Part shown: piece by piece, positions 1-10,314 of the stretch
Layout: each line of letters opens with the position of its first letter
How positions within the stretch are numbered: position 1 is the stretch's first letter
Assembly: GCF_029395475.1 (NCBI RefSeq)
Contig: NZ_CP113917.1
Coordinates: forward strand, 1,612,001 to 1,676,000
Direction of reading: 5' to 3'
Source: Bifidobacterium sp. ESL0775
GTDB lineage: Bacteria; Actinomycetota; Actinomycetes; Actinomycetales; Bifidobacteriaceae
Length of the DNA: 64,000 nt
The notes under the pieces: model-generated
Seen by the model: only the letters and a program-made list of their open reading frames with translations
Databases searched by the model: none
What the model was told of the DNA's origin: nothing
Position numbers and translations under genes: made by a program

Positions 1-626
1 GGCGAAATCAGGCTGGGCAGAATCATCGCCCAGGGCGTGTTGGTCAGGCCCAGCTTGGCGAAGAGCAGGAACTGCGGGACGGCCAAGGCGATGCCAGGCA
101 CCGAAATCGCGCCGATGATGACCGCGAAGACGGCCTTGCGGCCCGGGAAGCGGAACTTGGCCAGCGCGTAGCCGCCCATGATCGCCAGCAAGGTCGCCCC
201 GCCAGCCCCGACGACCACATAGAAAATCGTGTTCAGCAGCCAGCGGCCGAAGATGCCGTCCTGGTAGGTGAACACGGTGACGATATTGTCCCACAGGGCG
301 AAGGTGTGGCCGAAGCCCAGGCCGAACGTCGAGGTGAAGTCCGACTGCGTCTTCGTGGCGTTGATCAGCAGGTAGACGAACGGGAAGAGGCTGTAAACGG
401 CAAAGATGCCGACCACGATCGTCAGCCACATCGAGCGACGCGGGTTGTCGGGGTTCGAGAAGCCGGATTTGGCGGCGCGTTTGCGCTCGGCGGCCTCGTC
501 TTTAGCGATGCGGCGCTGACGTTGTTTCTCCGCCTTTTTCGCGGCTTTCTCCTGGGCACGCAGATCCTGCTCGGAGGCACGGGTCGAGACGACGGCGTTG
601 ACGTTCATTTCGATGGTCTCACTCAT
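1..626 (-). CDS. Carbohydrate ABC transporter permease, MalG type (3' part outside window)
   Basis: Second inner-membrane permease of a CUT1-type sugar ABC importer; the C-terminus lies beyond base 1. The start ATG overlaps the stop of the upstream permease by 4 bp (ATGA at 623-626), which implies translational coupling. The N-terminus (MSETIEMNV) is followed by a charged Lys/Arg/Ala/Glu-rich cytoplasmic segment, a first membrane span (WLTIVVGIFAVYSLFPFVYL) and a MalG-like periplasmic part (TKTQSDF), then spans 2 and 3. The substrate is inferred to be a galactoside because a GH42 beta-galactosidase and a LacI regulator lie next to it; this is not shown by the permease itself. Confidence 0.9.
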   Translation of the reverse strand, partial: MSETIEMNVNAVVSTRASEQDLRAQEKAAKKAEKQRQRRIAKDEAAERKRAAKSGFSNPDNPRRSMWLTIVVGIFAVYSLFPFVYLLINATKTQSDFTSTFGLGFGHTFALWDNIVTVFTYQDGIFGRWLLNTIFYVVVGAGGATLLAIMGGYALAKFRFPGRKAVFAVIIGAISVPGIALAVPQFLLFAKLGLTNTPWAMILPSLIS

Positions 627-1588
627 TTCATCTGCTCCTTCATGCTGTTCAATTGCACCGCGTAGGCGATCACCATGGTGATCACGGCCATCACGATCGC
701 CAGCGCCGCGGCGTAATTGCTCTGCCCGCCGGTGAAGCTCAGGTTGTAGGCGTACATGTTCGGGGTGTAATACGTCGTGATCGCGTTGCCCGGAACCATG
801 TTCTGCATGATCGAAGGCTCGTTGAACAGCTGGAAGCTCCCGATGATGCTGAAGATCACCGTGATCGCCAGCGAGCCCTTGAGCTCCGGCATCTTGATCT
901 TGCGCACGATCTGCCACTCCGAGGCGCCGTCGATGGCCGCGGCCTCATACATGGAGTGCGGAATGGTGGACAGGGAGGAATAGAAGATCAGCATATTGTA
1001 GCCCGTGAACTCCCAAGTATTGATGTTACCGATCGCCGCCAGCAGCACCGAAGGCTGCAACACGTCGATATGCGTGCCCATCCACTGGTTGAACGAGCCG
1101 ATCAGGCCGTATTTCGCGCCGTACATGAACGCCCAAATCAGTGTGGAGACCACGGCGGGCACCGCGTAGGGCAGGAACGTGGAGATGCGGAAGAACTTCG
1201 TGCCGTGCAGGCGCATCGAATCGATCGCCAGCGCCAGAAGCGCGGCCAAGGTCAGCATGATCGGCACCTGGACGATGGTGAAGAGCGTCACGCGCCACAC
1301 CGAGCTCCAGAACTGCGGGTCATGGAAAAGCCTCGTGTAGTTCTCGAACCCCACGAACACGGTGCCGCCGATCATCTTCGTCTGGAAGAACGACAGATAG
1401 ATCGCGTACAACACCGGAATCACGAACACGAAGACGAACACGAGGGCGAACGGCCACATGAATTTCCAGCCACGCCAGTCGAGTTTATGACGATGGACCT
1501 GAACTGCCTCATTGCTTCCCTGCATTGCACTCCTCGTTCCCTGTTTGCCGTTGCCCGATAAGACATCTCCGTCTGTAACAATCGACAT
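623..1588 (-). CDS. Carbohydrate ABC transporter permease, MalF type
   Basis: Inner-membrane permease of a CUT1 sugar importer, 321 aa, with about six membrane spans starting at FMWPFALVFVFVFVIPVLYAI. The coupling-helix EAA loop is visible (YEAAAIDGASEWQIVRKIKMP), where the ATPase docks. A GGGAGGG ribosome site precedes the ATG at 1588. It is first in an operon with the second permease and is divergent from a LacI-type regulator. No solute-binding protein or ATPase gene is seen in the window; the ATPase may be a shared MsiK-like one elsewhere (inference). Confidence 0.93.
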   Translation of the reverse strand: MSIVTDGDVLSGNGKQGTRSAMQGSNEAVQVHRHKLDWRGWKFMWPFALVFVFVFVIPVLYAIYLSFFQTKMIGGTVFVGFENYTRLFHDPQFWSSVWRVTLFTIVQVPIMLTLAALLALAIDSMRLHGTKFFRISTFLPYAVPAVVSTLIWAFMYGAKYGLIGSFNQWMGTHIDVLQPSVLLAAIGNINTWEFTGYNMLIFYSSLSTIPHSMYEAAAIDGASEWQIVRKIKMPELKGSLAITVIFSIIGSFQLFNEPSIMQNMVPGNAITTYYTPNMYAYNLSFTGGQSNYAAALAIVMAVITMVIAYAVQLNSMKEQMK

Positions 1589-1649
1589 GACTGCCCTCCC
1601 TCATGAAGGGATCCGTTACGACCAGGCACATCATCCCGGTCCTTACGAA

Positions 1650-1665
1650 TGTTTACGTTACCATT
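1650..1665. promoter_or_regulatory. Candidate LacI-family operator upstream of the sugar permease operon
   Basis: TGTTTACGTTACCATT in the divergent region between the permease operon and the lacI-type gene. The same 16 bases with one change (TGTTTACGTTGCCATT) occur at 5067-5082, just upstream of the GH42 start. Both lie upstream of minus-strand genes in the same orientation. An ACGT core is common in LacI-family operators. Assignment to the adjacent regulator is inference. Confidence 0.5.
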
Positions 1666-1755
1666 TTACCATGAATTTTCAAAATCAATCAAAATGAGGG
1701 AAATCTTATGCTCGAGGAATACCAAGGCCCTGTGTTCGCTATATGATGAATCATT

Positions 1756-2775
1756 ATGCATCGCAAACAATCAGCATCGATTCAGGATGTAGCCAAGGAG
1801 GCCGGCATCTCGCCGCAGACCGTCTCCCGCGTGGCCAACAACAGCGATAAGGTGCGCCCTGAAACGAAGAAAAAAGTGCTTAGCGCGATGCAGAAACTCG
1901 GCTACCGCCCCAACTACGCCGCCAGGGCATTGAAACGCGGGCATTTCAACGATGTGGGCGTCGTGCTATACAGCATGGCCGAATACGGCAACACGCATAT
2001 CCTCGACAGCATCCTCTCCACAGCGAACGCGAATCATTACGCGACGACCATCCAGATCATGGATGGCTCAAGTCCACACCCGCTTTATGACGCAGTGGAA
2101 CGCATGCAGGTCCTGCCGGTGGACGGCATCATCGTCATCATGGAACGTTGTACTTCGGATTTTGAGGATTTCCAACCACCGGCGGATTTTCCAGTGGTGT
2201 TGATCAGCGAGCGCCCCTCCCCCCATTGCGTCACCGTCGACACTGACCAATACGACTGCTCGACGCAGATCGTCAACTATTTGCTGGGAAAAGGCCACAA
2301 GACCGTCTACCACATCGCCGGGCCGATCCACTCCTCGCAGGCGGCGGAGCGGAGACTCGCCGGCTGGGCGGACGCGCTCTATGACGCCGACATCACCGAC
2401 CTGCCGGAAGTGCATTACGGCGACTGGCACGCGCAATCCGGCTATGACATCGCCCTCGAGTTGGCCAAACGCCCCGATTGCACCGCCGTGTATGCGGCGA
2501 ACGACCAGATGGCCTACGGCGCGATGCTCGGCTTCAAGGCCGCCGGCAAGCGGGTGCCCGAAGACATCAGTGTCATGGGCATCGACGACTCGCTGGGCGA
2601 CTACGTGCCCCAACTGGAGCTGACGACGTTGCGCCCGCGTTTCGATGAGATCGGCAGGCGCGCCTTCGACACGATCATTGGGGCGAGCACTGGCAGGCAG
2701 GCCCCCAAGCCGGGGGTCAAGATCGGCATTCCCGCGAGCCTCATTGAGCGTGGCTCCGTTCGGGCGATACGGTAA
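1756..2775 (+). CDS. LacI-family transcriptional regulator of the galactoside locus
   Basis: DNA-binding repressor, 339 aa. An N-terminal LacI helix-turn-helix and hinge (SIQDVAKEAGISPQTVSRVA, then RPNYAARALK near residue 55) is followed by a periplasmic-binding-protein-like sensor domain ending near residue 339. It is divergent from the two sugar permeases and convergent with the GH42 gene, so it probably controls both through the shared TGTTTACGTTRCCATT motif. No clear Shine-Dalgarno precedes the ATG, so a short leader or leaderless message is possible. Confidence 0.93.
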   Translation: MHRKQSASIQDVAKEAGISPQTVSRVANNSDKVRPETKKKVLSAMQKLGYRPNYAARALKRGHFNDVGVVLYSMAEYGNTHILDSILSTANANHYATTIQIMDGSSPHPLYDAVERMQVLPVDGIIVIMERCTSDFEDFQPPADFPVVLISERPSPHCVTVDTDQYDCSTQIVNYLLGKGHKTVYHIAGPIHSSQAAERRLAGWADALYDADITDLPEVHYGDWHAQSGYDIALELAKRPDCTAVYAANDQMAYGAMLGFKAAGKRVPEDISVMGIDDSLGDYVPQLELTTLRPRFDEIGRRAFDTIIGASTGRQAPKPGVKIGIPASLIERGSVRAIR

Positions 2776-2870
2776 CGGAATACACGACGAATCACAGCCG
2801 ATCGGCACGAAGGCCCGCAACGGCCAAGCCAGTGAATCGGCAAAATGCCACAGAAAGCGTAACAAAGCAA

Positions 2871-2935
2871 TGCGGCGCCGTCCTAGGCGTTGAAGTCATT
2901 TGGAAATCAACGCGCCAGCCTAGACAGGCGCCGCA
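2871..2935. terminator. Bidirectional hairpin between convergent lacI-type and GH42 genes
   Basis: Long imperfect inverted repeat: TGCGGCGCC at 2871-2879 pairs with GGCGCCGCA at 2927-2935, and inner arms around CTAGGC/GCCTAG and GTTGA/TCAAC continue the stem. It lies between two convergent stops (2775 and 2953). There is no strong T tract. Confidence 0.5.
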
Positions 2936-2952
2936 CAGTCATTCACTTTCGC

Positions 2953-5130
<2,178 letters not shown>

Positions 5131-5188
5131 TCATCCGCCCGCACATCCCCATCCTGACTATGCCTTCAGCTCGTTGATCTCAAACGAC

Positions 5189-5968
5189 TTAGACAAGCGG
5201 GATGCGCGAAACGAACGTGCGCGGCTCGTGGCCCACCGGGTCGATGAAACCCATCGAGCGCGCCACCAATTGCAACGGTTGCGAGAAATCCGAATAATCG
5301 GGCTCGATGATTCGCGGGTAGAGGTCATCGCCTTTGATCGGCAGGCCGAGCGAGTTCATGTGGACCCGCAGCTGGTGCGTCTTACCGGTTTTCGGGTGAA
5401 GGACGTATCGCCGGTAGCGCACGGCAGCGTATCCCGCGTTTGGCGAACCGCTTGATGGGCCGCTTGACGTTTGTTCCAAATCCATGTCGCCAAGTTCAAT
5501 GACCGTCTCAGCGTTGACCTCGCCCGGCACCTCGTAGGCCTGCAAGCGCCCGCGGTCCTTGACGATATGCGAGCACCGCCTGAGCGGAAACACAGCGGGA
5601 GGATCCAACCGCTCGATGGTGCCGGTCTTTGGCCGAGTGATTGGCTTGGCTGGCGCCAGGCACTCGTAGACTTTCTCAACGCGATGGTCCTGGAACAGCA
5701 TCTGGTAATCCCGGCGCCGAGCGGGATCGCGTACAAACAAGACCACTCCGGCGGTCAGGCGGTCGAGTCTGTGGGCCGGCGTGATTTGCGGCTCCCCGAA
5801 ACGCTCACGCAACCTGACGAGCGCGGTCTGCCGGTACCACATCCCCCGTGGCGTGGTGGCCAGAAAATGGGGCTTGTCCACCACAATGATGTTCTCGTCC
5901 TCGTAAAGGATCGCCAACTCGAACGGCACTTCCGGCTCATCGAGGACGAAACGATGCCTGGCCTCCAA
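5189..5968 (-). CDS. RluA-family 23S rRNA/tRNA pseudouridine synthase, N-terminally short
   Basis: Isomerises uridine to pseudouridine in RNA. The catalytic motif AHRLDRLTAGVVLFV carries the catalytic Asp, and the C-terminal GKTHQLRVHMNSLGLPI motif is present. At 259 aa it lacks the ~70-residue N-terminal region I recall for actinobacterial relatives and starts near the VDKPHFLATTPRG motif. The only start close to the frame opening is TTG at 5968. The frame is the same as glmS and is separated from it by the glmS TAA and two further codons. Coupled translation after glmS is likely; an upstream truncation by rearrangement is also possible. Confidence 0.85.
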   Translation of the reverse strand: MEARHRFVLDEPEVPFELAILYEDENIIVVDKPHFLATTPRGMWYRQTALVRLRERFGEPQITPAHRLDRLTAGVVLFVRDPARRRDYQMLFQDHRVEKVYECLAPAKPITRPKTGTIERLDPPAVFPLRRCSHIVKDRGRLQAYEVPGEVNAETVIELGDMDLEQTSSGPSSGSPNAGYAAVRYRRYVLHPKTGKTHQLRVHMNSLGLPIKGDDLYPRIIEPDYSDFSQPLQLVARSMGFIDPVGHEPRTFVSRIPLV

Positions 5969-5974
5969 AATGTA

Positions 5975-7864
5975 TTACTCTACCGTCACGGACTTGGCGA
6001 GGTTGCGGGGCTTGTCGACGTCGTAGCCCTTGAGCTTGGCCACATCAAGCGCGAAAAGCTGCAGGGGCACCACGTCGACCAGCGGGCTCAGAAGCGTCGG
6101 GCACTCGGGCCTCCAGAAGACGATGTCCGCGTATTTCTCGGCGTCCGGGTCGCCCACCTCGGCCACGGCGATGGTGAACGCGCCGCGCGCCTTGACCTCC
6201 TCGATGGAGGAGATGACCTTGTTGTGCAGCACGTTGCGGCCGCGCGAGGACGGCACGATGACCACCACCGGCTCGCCTTCCTCGACCAGGGCAATGGGCC
6301 CGTGCTTGAGCTCGCCGGCGGCAAACCCTTCAGTGAAGGTGTAGGCGATCTCCTTGAGCTTCAAGGCGCCTTCCAACGCCACCGGATAGCCGACGTGGCG
6401 TCCCAAAAAGAGGAACGACTTGGCGTTCAGCAGTTTCTTGGCGGCTTCCTGGACCGAACCGGCCTGTCTGTCGAGCACCCACTGGATCTTCTCGGGCATC
6501 TCCTTGAGCTGGTCGAGGATGTGGTGGATCTCGTCGCGGTAAAGCGTGCCCTTGACCTGCGCCAGATAGAGGCCAAGCAGGTAGGCGGCGACGATCTGGG
6601 CGACGAACGCCTTCGTAGAGGCCACGGCGATCTCGGGACCGGCGTGCGTGTAGAGCACCGCGTCGGACTCGCGCGGGATCGTGGAGCCTTGTGTATTGCA
6701 GATAGCGAGCACGCGCGAGCCTTGTTCGCGGGCGTGTCGCAGGGCCATCAGCGTGTCCATGGTCTCGCCGGACTGCGAGATGGCGACCACCAGCGTGCGC
6801 GGGGTCAGAATCGGGTCGCGGTAGCGGAACTCGTGCGCCAACTCGACCTCGACGGGGATGCGCACCCAGTGCTCGATGGCGTATTTGGCGACCATGCCGG
6901 CGTAACTGGCGGTGCCGCAGGCCACGACGATGATCTTGTCGATCTGGCGGAAGACCTCGGGGTCGATATGCACCTCGTCGAGCTTGATCTCACCGGCCTC
7001 GTTGAAGCGGCCGAGCAGCGTGTTGCGCACGGCTGCCGGGTCCTCGTGGATCTCCTTGTCCATGAAGGAGTCCCAGCCGCCCTTCTCGGAGGCGCTGGCG
7101 TCCCAGTCGACGGTGAACCGCTTGGAATCGGTGACGGGGTTGCCGTCGAAATCGGTGACGGTCACCTTGTCGCCGGAGATGCACACCGCCTGGTCCTGGT
7201 CGAGCTCCATGGCCTCCTTGGTGTAGGCGACGAACGCGGCGACATCGGAGCCCAAGAAGTTCTCGCCGTCACCGAGGCCGACGACCAGCGGGGAATCGTG
7301 GCGGGCGCCGACGACGATATCTGGCTGACGGATGTCGACGGCCAGGATGGTGAACGCACCGGAAAGCATGCGGGCCATGCGCCGCAGCGCCTCGAAGAGG
7401 TCGGGCTTGCCGGTCTCCTCGATGATGGTGTTGGCGATCTTGCCCAGAAGTTTCGCGGCCACCTCGGTGTCGGTGGCGGAGAGGAAGGTGTAGCCCTCGG
7501 TCTGCAGGTCGAGGCGCAGGGTCTCGGCGTTCTCGATGATGCCGTTGTGGATGATGGCGATCTTGCCGTCCTGGCTGGTATGCGGATGGGCGTTGACATC
7601 GCTCGGCTCGCCGTTGGTGGCCCAGCGGGTATGGCCGATGCCCACGGTCGCGCTGGGCATGGGGCTGCGCTTGATGTCGGCGGCGAGATTGGCCAGCCGC
7701 CCGGACTTCTTGCGTACGGCTACGCTTTCCATCCCCGGAGCGGCCAGCGCCACGCCCGCCGAGTCATATCCGCGGTATTCGAGGCGTTGAAGCCCCTGCA
7801 TGCACACTTCCAGCGGCTTCCCGCAAGCGGTCTTGTTTCCAGCAAATCCAACGATTCCACACAT
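5975..7864 (-). CDS. glmS: Glutamine--fructose-6-phosphate aminotransferase (isomerizing)
   Basis: Makes glucosamine-6-phosphate from fructose-6-phosphate and glutamine, the first step to UDP-GlcNAc for peptidoglycan. 629 aa, full length. The N-terminal Ntn glutaminase starts MCGIVGF (Cys2 is the nucleophile) with LEYRGYDSAG and HTRWATNG. Two SIS isomerase domains follow, with VACGTASYAG and SQSGETMDT, and the C-terminus is the typical DKPRNLAKSVTVE. No Shine-Dalgarno is visible before ATG 7864; TAAACT at -14 to -9 could serve as a -10 box for a near-leaderless message. No glmS ribozyme is seen. Two hairpin repeats lie upstream. Confidence 0.97.
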   Translation of the reverse strand: MCGIVGFAGNKTACGKPLEVCMQGLQRLEYRGYDSAGVALAAPGMESVAVRKKSGRLANLAADIKRSPMPSATVGIGHTRWATNGEPSDVNAHPHTSQDGKIAIIHNGIIENAETLRLDLQTEGYTFLSATDTEVAAKLLGKIANTIIEETGKPDLFEALRRMARMLSGAFTILAVDIRQPDIVVGARHDSPLVVGLGDGENFLGSDVAAFVAYTKEAMELDQDQAVCISGDKVTVTDFDGNPVTDSKRFTVDWDASASEKGGWDSFMDKEIHEDPAAVRNTLLGRFNEAGEIKLDEVHIDPEVFRQIDKIIVVACGTASYAGMVAKYAIEHWVRIPVEVELAHEFRYRDPILTPRTLVVAISQSGETMDTLMALRHAREQGSRVLAICNTQGSTIPRESDAVLYTHAGPEIAVASTKAFVAQIVAAYLLGLYLAQVKGTLYRDEIHHILDQLKEMPEKIQWVLDRQAGSVQEAAKKLLNAKSFLFLGRHVGYPVALEGALKLKEIAYTFTEGFAAGELKHGPIALVEEGEPVVVIVPSSRGRNVLHNKVISSIEEVKARGAFTIAVAEVGDPDAEKYADIVFWRPECPTLLSPLVDVVPLQLFALDVAKLKGYDVDKPRNLAKSVTVE

Positions 7865-7967
7865 AACAATCTAGTTTACGTGACGCCCCTGAGACGCGAC
7901 ACCATCCCCGCGAAAGTTTCACCATCTGTTACATTCTTTAACTTTTACAGATTGGCTTTAACTACTT

Positions 7968-8071
7968 ACTGACGTGGCGGGGTGGGGATATGCAATGTCC
8001 GACACGCTCCGGGCCGCTCAGGCCGAGTCTTTACGGTCTGACATCGCATATCCCCACCCCACCACTCAACG
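7968..8071 (-). repeat. Structured hairpin repeat, copy 1
   Basis: About 104 bp. Read on the minus strand: CGTTGAGT end, a ~26-bp stem containing GGGGATATGCGATGTC, an apical region CGTAAAG..CGGCC..CGGCC.GGAGCGT, the return arm GACATTGCATATCCCC, and ACGTCAGT end. The two stem imperfections are wobble pairs when the element is read as minus-strand RNA (one U-G, one G-U). It is related to 8104-8206 and 21101-21201, with outer stems of different sequence that still pair. Confidence 0.75.
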
Positions 8072-8103
8072 ATTAAAACTCGGATATGAACCATGCTTTA
8101 GGC

Positions 8104-8206
8104 TGAGTCTTGGGGTCTGGGATATGCGATGTTCGGGCGTAAGACACGGCCGAGCGGCCAAGGAGCGTCCCGAACATTGTATATCCCAGACTCCAAGCAC
8201 GTCAGT
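8104..8206 (+). repeat. Structured hairpin repeat, copy 2
   Basis: About 103 bp, in inverted orientation to copy 1 and only 32 bp from it. The stem CTTGGGGTCTGGGATATGCG... pairs over ~29 bp with ...TATATCCCAGACTCCAAG. Three wobbles are all G in the 5' arm and T in the 3' arm. The apical part has an inner GGCCGAGCGGCC hairpin and the conserved GGAGCGT. It ends with ACGTCAGT. Together with copy 1 it fills most of the region between glmS and the downstream end of the amino acid transporter. Confidence 0.75.
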
Positions 8207-8231
8207 CAGAAACCTAATCGATTAAAAGCAA

Positions 8232-9095
8232 TTAGAGCACGTGGCTCAGGAAGTCCTGGAAGCGGGGCTCCTGTGGGGCGTCGATGATTTCGGGGCCGCC
8301 GTGTTCGACGACGACGCCGCCATCCATGAAGACGATCTGGTCAGCCACTTCGCGGGCGAATCCGATCTCGTGAGTCACCACGATCATCGTCATGCCGGCG
8401 TCGGCCAGCGAGCGCATCACGCTAAGCACCTCTCCCACAAGCTCCGGGTCAAGCGCCGAGGTCGGCTCGTCGAAGAGCATGATCTTGGGGTTCATCGCCA
8501 GCGCCCGGGCGATGGCCACGCGCTGCTGCTGTCCGCCGGAAAGCTGCATCGGGTAGTAATTCGCCCTGTCCGCCATACCCACGCGTTCCAGCTCGCGCAT
8601 GGCCTGCTCGCGCGCCTTCGCTTTGGGCACCTTGCCGACATGCACCGGCGCCTCCATCACGTTCTGGAGCACCGTGCGGTGCGGGAAGAGGTTGAATCGT
8701 TGGAAGACCATGCCAAGCTTCTCGCGCTGGCGGGCAATCTCCTTGTCGCCCAGCGTCTGCAGCTCGTCCTTGCCGTCGTGGTCGACGTGCTTGTAGCCGA
8801 TGAGCTCGCCGTCGACCTCGATGCTGCCGCCGGTCAAGGTCTCGAGTTGGTTGATCAAGCGCAGGAAGGTGGATTTGCCGGAGCCGGAAGGTCCGAGGAT
8901 CACCGTCACCGTACCCGGCATCACCGTCATGTCGATGCCCTTGAGCACATGCAAGCTGCCGAACGCCTTATGCACCTGCGTCGCCTTGACAGCGGGCACC
9001 ACAGCGGAGTCCAGAGCGGTCGGTTCGCCACTGGCGGCTCCGTTCACCGCCGCGTTCATCGCTGAATTGTCAATCATCATATCGTTGTTGTCCAT
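8232..9095 (-). CDS. Polar amino acid ABC transporter ATP-binding protein
   Basis: Energises amino acid import (PAAT family), 287 aa. Walker A GPSGSGKS (near residue 70), Q-loop FQRFNLFPH, signature [15 protein letters not shown], Walker [13 protein letters not shown] and switch VVTHEIGF are all intact. An extra ~35-residue N-terminal stretch rich in Asn/Asp/Ala precedes the ABC fold. GGGAG lies 6 bases before the ATG. It is the last gene of the permease-ATPase operon, starting 11 bp after the permease stop. Confidence 0.95.
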   Translation of the reverse strand: MDNNDMMIDNSAMNAAVNGAASGEPTALDSAVVPAVKATQVHKAFGSLHVLKGIDMTVMPGTVTVILGPSGSGKSTFLRLINQLETLTGGSIEVDGELIGYKHVDHDGKDELQTLGDKEIARQREKLGMVFQRFNLFPHRTVLQNVMEAPVHVGKVPKAKAREQAMRELERVGMADRANYYPMQLSGGQQQRVAIARALAMNPKIMLFDEPTSALDPELVGEVLSVMRSLADAGMTMIVVTHEIGFAREVADQIVFMDGGVVVEHGGPEIIDAPQEPRFQDFLSHVL

Positions 9096-9106
9096 GTCTC
9101 ACTCCC

Positions 9107-10093
9107 TCACGCGTTCAGTCCGAGGAACGCCGTTTCACCGGTGTCGCTGGCCGCCTTGGCCGCAGGTTTCTCGGCCTCGCCGTCGGCGCCTTTGGCGTCC
9201 GGTCCGTCGGAGCCCTCGTTGAAGCCCTTGCCGAAGTAGCGCTCGAGCCAGGCCTGCGCGACCATCAGGATGGAGGTGATCACCAAGTACCAGAAGCACG
9301 CCACCATGAGCAGCGGGATCGGCTTGTAGATGCGGTTGGCGATGGCGTTGGTAGCGAACTGGATCTCGAGGCTGAATGGCACCGCGGAGACCAGCGAGGT
9401 CGTCTTCAGCATGCTGATGACCTCGTTGCCCGTGGGCGGCACGATGATGCGCATGGCCTGCGGCAGGATCACGCGGCGCATGATCATCGTGCGCGGCATG
9501 CCCAACGCCTCGGCGGCCTCGCTCTGCCCGGGGTCGACGGCCTCGAGCCCGGCGCGCACGATCTCGGCCAGGTAGGCGGATTCGTTCAGCGCCAAGCCGG
9601 TCATGGCCGCGAGGAAACCGGGCTGGATGAGCTTGTTGAGCTGGGCGGTGTCCATCTGCCAGAAATTGATGTTGGTGAAGGGAATCCCCAGCGAAATCGT
9701 CGGAATCAAGACCGCGAACAGGCCCCAGAACACGAGCTGCGTATACACAGGCGTGCCGCGGAAGAACCAGATCCAGAACCAGCTCACCCCGCGCAGCACC
9801 GGGTTGACGGACTTGCGCATCACCGCCAGCAGGACGGCCAGCACGATGGCGATGAGCATGGAGGTCACCGTCAAGACGAGCGTCCAGCCGATGCCGCTCA
9901 GGACGTGCTCGTTGAAGAGGTATTTCCAGACGGTGGGCCAGTCGAACTTCTTGTTGGTCACCATGCCGTGCGCGAGCATCACCGCGAGGAACGCGATGAT
10001 GACGCCGGCAATCAGCGAGCCGGGACGATGCACCGGCCTCGCGTGGATCCGATTGGGAATATCAAGCCCGTCCGATTGACTCCTGTGTGCCAT
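9107..10093 (-). CDS. Polar amino acid ABC transporter permease
   Basis: HisM/GlnP-type inner-membrane permease, 328 aa from ATG 10093 (AAAGG 6 bases upstream; a GTG seven codons earlier is the alternative). Spans include SLIAGVIIAFLAVMLAHGM and WTLVLTVTSMLIAIVLAVLL. The ATPase-docking loop is GQSEAAEALGMPRTMIMRRV. It has an unusual C-terminal tail of ~50 residues rich in Gly/Asp/Lys/Ala after the last span. It is transcribed with the ATPase, and a TATAAT-like box lies ~90 bp upstream. Confidence 0.94.
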   Translation of the reverse strand: MAHRSQSDGLDIPNRIHARPVHRPGSLIAGVIIAFLAVMLAHGMVTNKKFDWPTVWKYLFNEHVLSGIGWTLVLTVTSMLIAIVLAVLLAVMRKSVNPVLRGVSWFWIWFFRGTPVYTQLVFWGLFAVLIPTISLGIPFTNINFWQMDTAQLNKLIQPGFLAAMTGLALNESAYLAEIVRAGLEAVDPGQSEAAEALGMPRTMIMRRVILPQAMRIIVPPTGNEVISMLKTTSLVSAVPFSLEIQFATNAIANRIYKPIPLLMVACFWYLVITSILMVAQAWLERYFGKGFNEGSDGPDAKGADGEAEKPAAKAASDTGETAFLGLNA

Positions 10094-10180
10094 GACGCAC
10101 CTTTCCGCTTTCACTGCGCTTGGAAACCAATATCATTCGCATGCCTCCACCAGATGAGGCAGATTGAAACCTATTTGTAT

Positions 10181-10210
10181 ATTATACGAAGCTACGCATA
10201 ATTGTGTCGT
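10181..10210 (-). promoter_or_regulatory. Candidate promoter for the amino acid permease-ATPase operon
   Basis: Minus-strand TATAAT at 10186-10181, in an AT-rich patch inside the 221-bp gap between the binding protein stop and the permease start. A weak -35 (ACGACA-like) lies ~18 bp upstream. This would allow transcription separate from the binding-protein gene. Confidence 0.4.
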
Positions 10211-10314
10211 TATCTCATATTCGGGAACGCCGACACGGATTCACTCCGCAAAACCAAGAAAGCCCAGCCGACACCCACAGGCATCGGCCGGACTCCCCTC
10301 ACAGCGCGACTTAC

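Noticed and set aside
5471-7972. Long 833-aa frame antisense to glmS and the pseudouridine synthase
   Set aside because: It is the shadow of GC-rich codon bias of two well-supported genes; the product has no domain and no ribosome site.
7865-8231. CRISPR array or tandem repeats in the glmS upstream region
   Set aside because: The repeats are two inverted hairpin elements, not direct repeats with regular spacers; no CRISPR array is seen in the window.
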